Shown: positions 59,255 through 64,000 of the stretch, in pieces
Layout: every line of letters begins with the position of its first letter
Numbering within the stretch: position 1 is the first letter of the stretch
Origin: Hyphomonas sediminis
GTDB lineage: Bacteria; Pseudomonadota; Alphaproteobacteria; Caulobacterales; Hyphomonadaceae
DNA: 64,000 bases
Assembly: GCF_019679475.1 (NCBI RefSeq)
Contig: NZ_JAIEZP010000001.1
Coordinates: 2,108,001-2,172,000, forward strand
Direction of reading: 5' to 3'
Made by a program: the position numbers and the translations under genes
Notes under the pieces: model-generated
Database searches by the model: none
Told to the model about the DNA's origin: nothing
What the model saw: the letters and a program-made list of their open reading frames with translations, nothing else

Positions 59255-62047
59255 CTAATGCGCCGCCGCCCAGTTCCCCGCCGCCTTCGCCTCCACCACC
59301 AGCGGCACGGACAGCTTCAGCGAAGGCCCATCGGCTGCCGCCATTGTCTTCTGCACCAGCGCAACCAGCTTTTCGGCTTCCTTCTCCGGGCATTCGAACA
59401 CGAGTTCGTCATGCACCTGCAGCAGCATCTTCGCTTTCAGCCCGGCGCTCTCCAGCGCTTCGGGCATCCGGATCATCGCCCGTTTGATGATGTCGGCGGC
59501 TGAGCCCTGGATCGGCGCGTTGATGGCCTGCCGCTCGGCAAAGGCGCGCGCTGGCCCTTTGGTCTTGATGTCGGGCAGGTGGATCTTCCGGCCAAAGGCG
59601 GTGCGCACAAATCCGGTCTCGCGCGCAAACTCCTTGGTTTCGTCCATATACTGACGAATGCCGGGGAAGCGCTCGAAATAGGTCTTGATATACTGGTTCG
59701 CCTCGCTCGCTGGAATGCCCAGCTGGCGGCCAAGGCCAAAGCCGGAGATGCCATAGATGATGCCGAAATTGATCGCCTTGGCCTGCCGGCGCACCATCGG
59801 GTCCATGCCTTCAATCGGCACGCCGAACATCTCGCTCGCCGTCATCGCGTGAATGTCTAGGCCATCCTTGAACGCCTGTTTCAGCGCCGGAATGTCCGCC
59901 ATATGCGCCAGGATGCGCAGCTCGATCTGCGAATAGTCAGCCGAGACGAGCACATTGCCCTCCTCGGCGATGAACGCTTCGCGGATCTTGCGGCCTTCTT
60001 CTGTCCGCACAGGGATGTTCTGCAGGTTCGGGTCGGTTGAGGACAGCCGCCCCGTCTGCGCCCCCGCCATCATGTAGCTGGTGTGCACCCGGCCCGTCTT
60101 TTTGTTGATCGCCGCCTGCAATGCCTCGGTATAGGTCGAACGCAGTTTCGACAGCATCCGCCAGTCGACGATGGTGCGCGGCAGCTCATGCCCTTCGGCG
60201 GCAAGGCCCTCCAGCACATCGCCATCGGTCACCCACGCGCCTGTCTTGGTCTTCTTCCCGCCGGGCAGGTTCATTTCGTCAAACAGGATCTCGCCCAGCT
60301 GTTTGGGGGAAGCGATGTTGAAGCTCCGGCCCGCCTGCTCATGCGCTTCTGCCTCCAGCGCGGCCATGCGCTGGTTGAAGTCTGCCGACAGGCGCGACAG
60401 CATCTGCCGGTCCACCTTGATGCCCGCTTGTTCCATGTCCGCCAGCACCGGCACCAGCGGCCGCTCCAGCGTCTCGTAAACGGTCGTCACTTGCTCCGTG
60501 CGCAGGCGCGGCTTGAGCAGTTGCCAGAGGCGCAGGGTCACATCGGCATCTTCGGCCGCATATTCGGTTGCCTTGTCGAGCGCCACCTGCGCGAAGGTTT
60601 TCTGGTTCTTCCCGCTGCCTGCCACATCCTTGAAGGTGATCGGCTTGTGGCCGAGATAGCGCTCGGAAAGCTCGTCCATGCCATGGCTGTGCACGCCGGC
60701 ATTCATCACGAAGGAAATCAGCATCGTGTCGTCGATGGGCGCCACACGGATCTTGTGCTGCGCAAACACGCTGAGATCGTATTTGATGTTCTGGCCGATC
60801 TTCAGCACCGCCGGATCTTCCAGCATCGGACGCAGCACCTTGATCGCCTCATTCAGCTTGATCTGCCGCGGCGGATCGGCGCCAAACATGTCGCTCCCGT
60901 CGGTTGGGGCGTCGGGGTCCACATGCGCCAGCGGAATGTAGCAGGCCTCGCCGGGCGCCAGCGCCAGCGACACGCCCACCAGCCCGCCGGAAACGGAATC
61001 CAGACTGTCCGTCTCCGTATCAACCGCCACCCAGCCTTGCGTGGTGGCGCGCGCCACCCAGTCTTCCAGCGTCTTCAGGTCTCGAATGCAGGTATAGGCA
61101 GATACGTGGAAAGGTTGCGCCTCGGGGGCGGGGGCCTCAATGGCGCCTTCCAGTTCCATCTGCTCGCGCACACGGCGCGTGATCGTGCGGAATTCCATTT
61201 CCTCCAGGAAGCCGATCAGGTCTTTCGGCTCGGGGTCCTGCACCGCCAGGTCTTCCACCGGCACAGTCACCGGCACATTGTCCTCCAGCCGCACAAGGCT
61301 GCGCGACACGCGGATCTGGTCGGCGAAGTTGATCAGCGTCTCGCGGCGCTTGGGCTGCTTGATCTCTCCGGCGCGCGCCAGCAGCGAGTCCAGGTCGCCA
61401 TATTCGTTGATCAGCTGCGCCGCTGTCTTGATGCCAATGCCGGGCGCGCCGGGCACATTGTCCACGCTGTCGCCGGCCAGCGATTGCACATCCACAACGC
61501 CTTCGGGGCCAACGCCGAATTTCTCGACCACATCGTCCCGGCCCAGAAGCTTGTTCTTCATCGGGTCCAGCATCAGCACCTTGTCGGAAACCAGCTGCAT
61601 CAGGTCCTTGTCTGAAGAGACGATGGTGACGCGCGCGCCCTTGGCCTCCGCGTGGCGAGCATAGGTCGCGATCAGGTCGTCAGCCTCAAAGCCGGTCAGC
61701 TCGATGGCGTGGGCGGCAAAGGCAATCGCCGCGCGCCGCACCAGCGGGAATTGCGGCACCAGCTCCTCGGGCGGGTCGGAGCGGTTGGCCTTGTAGAGGG
61801 CATAGAGGTCGTTCCGGAACGTGTTGCCCGATGCGTCGAAGATGCACGCAAAGTGCGTTGGCCGCTCCTTGCCCTTCAGCTCCTCCAGCAGCTTGAACAG
61901 CATGTTGCAGAAGCCCGCCACCGCGCCCACCGGCAGGCCGTCAGAGGCGCGCGTCAGCGGGGGCAGGGCATGAAACGCGCGGAACACATAGGCGCTCGCA
62001 TCGATCAGATAGAGGTGGCTGTCCTGGGTGATGGGCGCCGTGGCCAT
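59255..62047 (-). CDS. polA: DNA polymerase I
   Basis: This is a 930-residue protein with all three domains. The 5'-3' exonuclease (about 1-300) has YLIDASAYVFRAFHALPPL, GFEADDLIATYA and GDSVDNVPGAPGIGIKTA. The 3'-5' exonuclease (about 330-530) has VAVDTETDSLDSVSGGLVGVSLA. The polymerase (about 560-930) has SADYSQIELRILAHM, RRQAKAINFGIIYGISGFGL and LLQVHDELVFE. It fills gaps in repair and replaces RNA primers. The start at 62047 gives the normal N-terminus. The frame upstream is short and not family-like. It is monocistronic. Confidence 0.97.
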   Translation of the reverse strand: MATAPITQDSHLYLIDASAYVFRAFHALPPLTRASDGLPVGAVAGFCNMLFKLLEELKGKERPTHFACIFDASGNTFRNDLYALYKANRSDPPEELVPQFPLVRRAAIAFAAHAIELTGFEADDLIATYARHAEAKGARVTIVSSDKDLMQLVSDKVLMLDPMKNKLLGRDDVVEKFGVGPEGVVDVQSLAGDSVDNVPGAPGIGIKTAAQLINEYGDLDSLLARAGEIKQPKRRETLINFADQIRVSRSLVRLEDNVPVTVPVEDLAVQDPEPKDLIGFLEEMEFRTITRRVREQMELEGAIEAPAPEAQPFHVSAYTCIRDLKTLEDWVARATTQGWVAVDTETDSLDSVSGGLVGVSLALAPGEACYIPLAHVDPDAPTDGSDMFGADPPRQIKLNEAIKVLRPMLEDPAVLKIGQNIKYDLSVFAQHKIRVAPIDDTMLISFVMNAGVHSHGMDELSERYLGHKPITFKDVAGSGKNQKTFAQVALDKATEYAAEDADVTLRLWQLLKPRLRTEQVTTVYETLERPLVPVLADMEQAGIKVDRQMLSRLSADFNQRMAALEAEAHEQAGRSFNIASPKQLGEILFDEMNLPGGKKTKTGAWVTDGDVLEGLAAEGHELPRTIVDWRMLSKLRSTYTEALQAAINKKTGRVHTSYMMAGAQTGRLSSTDPNLQNIPVRTEEGRKIREAFIAEEGNVLVSADYSQIELRILAHMADIPALKQAFKDGLDIHAMTASEMFGVPIEGMDPMVRRQAKAINFGIIYGISGFGLGRQLGIPASEANQYIKTYFERFPGIRQYMDETKEFARETGFVRTAFGRKIHLPDIKTKGPARAFAERQAINAPIQGSAADIIKRAMIRMPEALESAGLKAKMLLQVHDELVFECPEKEAEKLVALVQKTMAAADGPSLKLSVPLVVEAKAAGNWAAAH

Positions 62048-62216
62048 GTGCGATTCCTTTGTATTTGTTCCCGGTTTAGCCCGCATGGCTGGCGGCGTCA
62101 CCCGCCAGCACGGAAATCCACCGCGAAGACGCGGAATCCGGCAGCTTTCGAATTCTTAACGGGCGGGCGTCGATTTGGACTTTTCTGTGGCGAGGCCAGT
62201 GTGCTACTTTTGCAAC

Positions 62217-62690
62217 ATGGAACGTGACCTCGACTTCGAAGAAGCGACGGCTCTCATCCCGGCAGTGCAGAAGCACACGCCGAAAGCGCCGTGGCATTTG
62301 GCCCTTATCGGGGCTGCCGCCGTGTTGTGGAGCCTTCTCGGCGTCTTCGATCTGCTGGCCATGGTCACGCACTACGCTCCCTACATGAACCAGATGCCGG
62401 AACTCACGCGCGAGTTCATCTATGAGCTGCCCGCCTGGGTGCTGGGCCTGCGGGCGCTGGCCGTTTTCTCCGCGCTGATCGGCGCTGTATGCCTCCTGCG
62501 CAAACAGGCCGCCGCCGTCCGCGTCCTCGCCTTCAGCGCGGTCACCACCATCATCGCCTGCGCCTCCACCTTCAGTGAGGGCGTCCCGAATGACCCTGCC
62601 GTTCAGGCGGTCTCGGTCTTCATCATCGTCGTGTCCGTGCTGCTGCTCTACTACGCGCAGACCTGGGCCAAGCGCGGCGTCCTGAAATAG
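62217..62690 (+). CDS. Four-TM membrane protein, first of a related tandem pair
   Basis: This is a 157-residue protein with an acidic N-terminus (ERDLDFEEATALI) and four hydrophobic segments. The first runs HLALIGAAAVLWSLLGVFDLLAMVTHYAPYM (about 29-59). The pattern W/H-L-x-L-x-G-x-x-A-x-LW...G-x-x-D is shared with the next gene but nothing else in the window. Related proteins are sometimes labelled sugar transporters, without evidence. It is divergent from polA. The function is unknown. Confidence 0.75.
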   Translation: MERDLDFEEATALIPAVQKHTPKAPWHLALIGAAAVLWSLLGVFDLLAMVTHYAPYMNQMPELTREFIYELPAWVLGLRALAVFSALIGAVCLLRKQAAAVRVLAFSAVTTIIACASTFSEGVPNDPAVQAVSVFIIVVSVLLLYYAQTWAKRGVLK

Positions 62691-62763
62691 CGCCGTTTCA
62701 GCCTGCAATTGCTCCTCCCTGAAATTCGCGTAGATTTCCCGGGCGCTGGGGAGGGCGCATTCC

Positions 62764-63204
62764 ATGACCGAAGACACATCCGTAATCGCGCCGCGCACCG
62801 GCTGGCATCTCTGGCTCGTCGGCATCCTTGCCATTCTCTGGAACGGCTTTGGCTGCGTCGATTTCACGATGACCATCACGCGCAACGAAGCCTATCTGAA
62901 GCCCTATCCGCCCGAGCTGATCGACTACTTCTTCACCATGCCCTGGTGGACCTGGGCGTTGTGGGCTGTTGGCGTCTTCGGCGGGCTGCTCGGCGCAATC
63001 ACGCTGCTGTTGCGCAGCACATGGGCGGTGAAACTCTTCGCCCTCTCGCTGCTCGCCGCCGTCGCCAGCACGATCAACGGCATGACCGCCACCGACGCGC
63101 CGAAGATGGAAGGCGGGGAGTTCTTCCCCTTCGTCATCGTGGGCATCGCGCTGGTCCAGCTCCTCTACGCCTTCTGGCAGATGCGGCGCGGCGTCTTGCG
63201 CTGA
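62764..63204 (+). CDS. Four-TM membrane protein, second of a related tandem pair
   Basis: This is a 146-residue protein with four hydrophobic segments. HLWLVGILAILWNGFGCVDFTMTITRNEAYL (about 16-46) lines up with the same stretch of the preceding gene, as do the end motifs (WAKRGVLK there and QMRRGVLR here). The two appear to be diverged paralogues from a tandem duplication. GGGGAGG lies upstream of ATG 62764. The gap between the genes is 73 bases. The function is unknown. Confidence 0.78.
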   Translation: MTEDTSVIAPRTGWHLWLVGILAILWNGFGCVDFTMTITRNEAYLKPYPPELIDYFFTMPWWTWALWAVGVFGGLLGAITLLLRSTWAVKLFALSLLAAVASTINGMTATDAPKMEGGEFFPFVIVGIALVQLLYAFWQMRRGVLR

Positions 63205-63251
63205 CGCAAATTCGCTCTAGCCTCCCTGTCAAACGATAGGGAGGCCGCCAC

Positions 63252-64000
63252 ATGATCAACGAAAAGAACCAGACCTGGGTGCTGCGCAAGCGGCCCGTCG
63301 GCGAAGTGCAGGCCGGAGACCTCGAACTGGTCGAAACGCCCCTTGCGCCGCTGGCTGAGGGCGAGGTCCGCGCCAAGACCATCTACCTTTCGCTCGATCC
63401 CACAAACCGCATCTGGATGAGCGACATCGACGCCTACCTCCCGCCGGTCCAGATCGGCGACCCGATGCGCGGCGGCGGTCTCAGCGTCATCACCGAAAGC
63501 CGCTTTGACGGGCTGGAACCGGGCGACATCGTCAACACCGGCCTCTCCGGCTGGGCGGTCTACAACACGCTGCCCGGCGCCTCGCTGGCCAAGCTCCCCC
63601 GGTTGCCCGGTGTGCCGCTCACCGCCTTCATGGGCCCGCTCGGCGCCACCGGAATGACCGCATATTTCGGCCTGATGGACATCGGCAAGCCCAAGGCTGG
63701 CGAAACCGTCGTCGTCTCTGCCGCGGCGGGCGCTGTCGGCTCGATGGTCGGCCAGATCGCCAAGATCCAGGGCTGCCGCGTCGTCGGCATCGCAGGCGGA
63801 GCCGACAAATGCCGCTGGCTCACCGAGACCGCCGGCTTCGACGCCGCCATCGACTACAAGAACGAAGATGTCGGCGCCGCCCTCGACAAGCATTGCCCCA
63901 ATGGCATCGACATCAACTTCGAGAATGTCGGCGGCAAGATCATGGATCAGGTCATCGCCCGCCTGAACGACTTCTCTCGTATGCCCCTCTGCGGCCTCAT
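63252..64000 (+). CDS. NADP-dependent MDR oxidoreductase (runs off the window)
   Basis: The first 249 codons are present, and the 3' end is outside the window. It is a zinc-free medium-chain dehydrogenase of the leukotriene B4/prostaglandin reductase-like group. LSLDPTNRIWMSDIDAYLPPVQIGDPMRGGGLSVI spans about 39-75, the GLTAY-type ATGMTAYFGLMDIGKPKAGETVVVSAAAGAVGSMVGQIAKI follows near 135-175, and VVGIAGGADKCRWLTETAGFDAAIDYK comes next. Such enzymes reduce enones or quinones. GGGAGG lies just before the ATG. Confidence 0.92.
   Translation, partial: MINEKNQTWVLRKRPVGEVQAGDLELVETPLAPLAEGEVRAKTIYLSLDPTNRIWMSDIDAYLPPVQIGDPMRGGGLSVITESRFDGLEPGDIVNTGLSGWAVYNTLPGASLAKLPRLPGVPLTAFMGPLGATGMTAYFGLMDIGKPKAGETVVVSAAAGAVGSMVGQIAKIQGCRVVGIAGGADKCRWLTETAGFDAAIDYKNEDVGAALDKHCPNGIDINFENVGGKIMDQVIARLNDFSRMPLCGL

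Noticed and set aside
60083..61615. A 510-codon plus-strand frame opposite polA
   Set aside because: Same reason: Arg/His/Gln-rich composition, no start signal, inside a well-conserved polA.

Overview
The window is a GC-rich chromosomal segment of an alphaproteobacterium, most likely a Hyphomonas-like member of the Hyphomonadaceae. This placement is inferred from gene content: a SciP-type CtrA regulator next to a flagellar C-ring operon, ChvG/ChvI, the alphaproteobacterial run murA / DUF2948 / hisD / UPF0262 / infA / maf, and UbiA, MidA and Lgt homologues. Both strands are densely coded. I see no tRNA, rRNA, transposase, integrase, prophage gene or CRISPR array. About 64 protein genes are called, plus terminators, repeats and several candidate regulatory sites.

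Layout. 1-9 kb: the end of murA, the DUF2948-cidA/cidB-hisD-UPF0262-infA-maf block, an acidic secreted protein, an ECF sigma factor operon, and a run of small envelope proteins with a tyrosine phosphatase. 9-19.6 kb: pmbA/tldE, an IMPase-type CysQ read in frame into a DUF4170 domain, an MsbA-like exporter with an unusual start, a FrnE-type DsbA protein, gshA, rsmE and ubiA. 19.7-33 kb: a POT transporter with a large insertion, an MscS channel, a pseudouridine synthase, a poly-proline lipoprotein, panD, a luciferase-like oxidoreductase, midA, lgt, ubiK, ybjN, proC, a TetR-like protein and a phosphotransferase. 33-36 kb: sciP and a four-gene flagellar operon (fliF-like, fliG, fliH/flbE-like, fliN), followed by phhA. 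36.8-40.4 kb: pth, rplY, a beta-lactamase-fold hydrolase and an amidohydrolase. 40.5-50.4 kb: an acetate-uptake and activation locus: a DUF4212 subunit plus Na+/acetate-type symporter, a CrbS-like transporter-kinase, a CrbR-like LuxR regulator, a porin and acs. 50.4-64 kb: a glycosyltransferase, chvG, a cyclophilin, chvI, a PLP enzyme, ilvD, polA, two related small membrane proteins, and the start of an MDR oxidoreductase.

How the genes work together. In the acetate locus a porin, a symporter and acetyl-CoA synthetase sit with a dedicated two-component system. The same 13-bp sequence occurs upstream of both target units, once as part of a three-fold repeat with a 14-bp period; this is a strong candidate for the regulator's operator. 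In the flagellar locus SciP, a TTAG-N7-TTAA CtrA box and two GANTC sites precede the operon, as expected for Caulobacter-type cell-cycle control. The fliF gene there encodes only 219 residues: two membrane segments, an RBM3-like core and the FliG-binding tail. This reduced MS-ring protein is the most unusual feature of the window.
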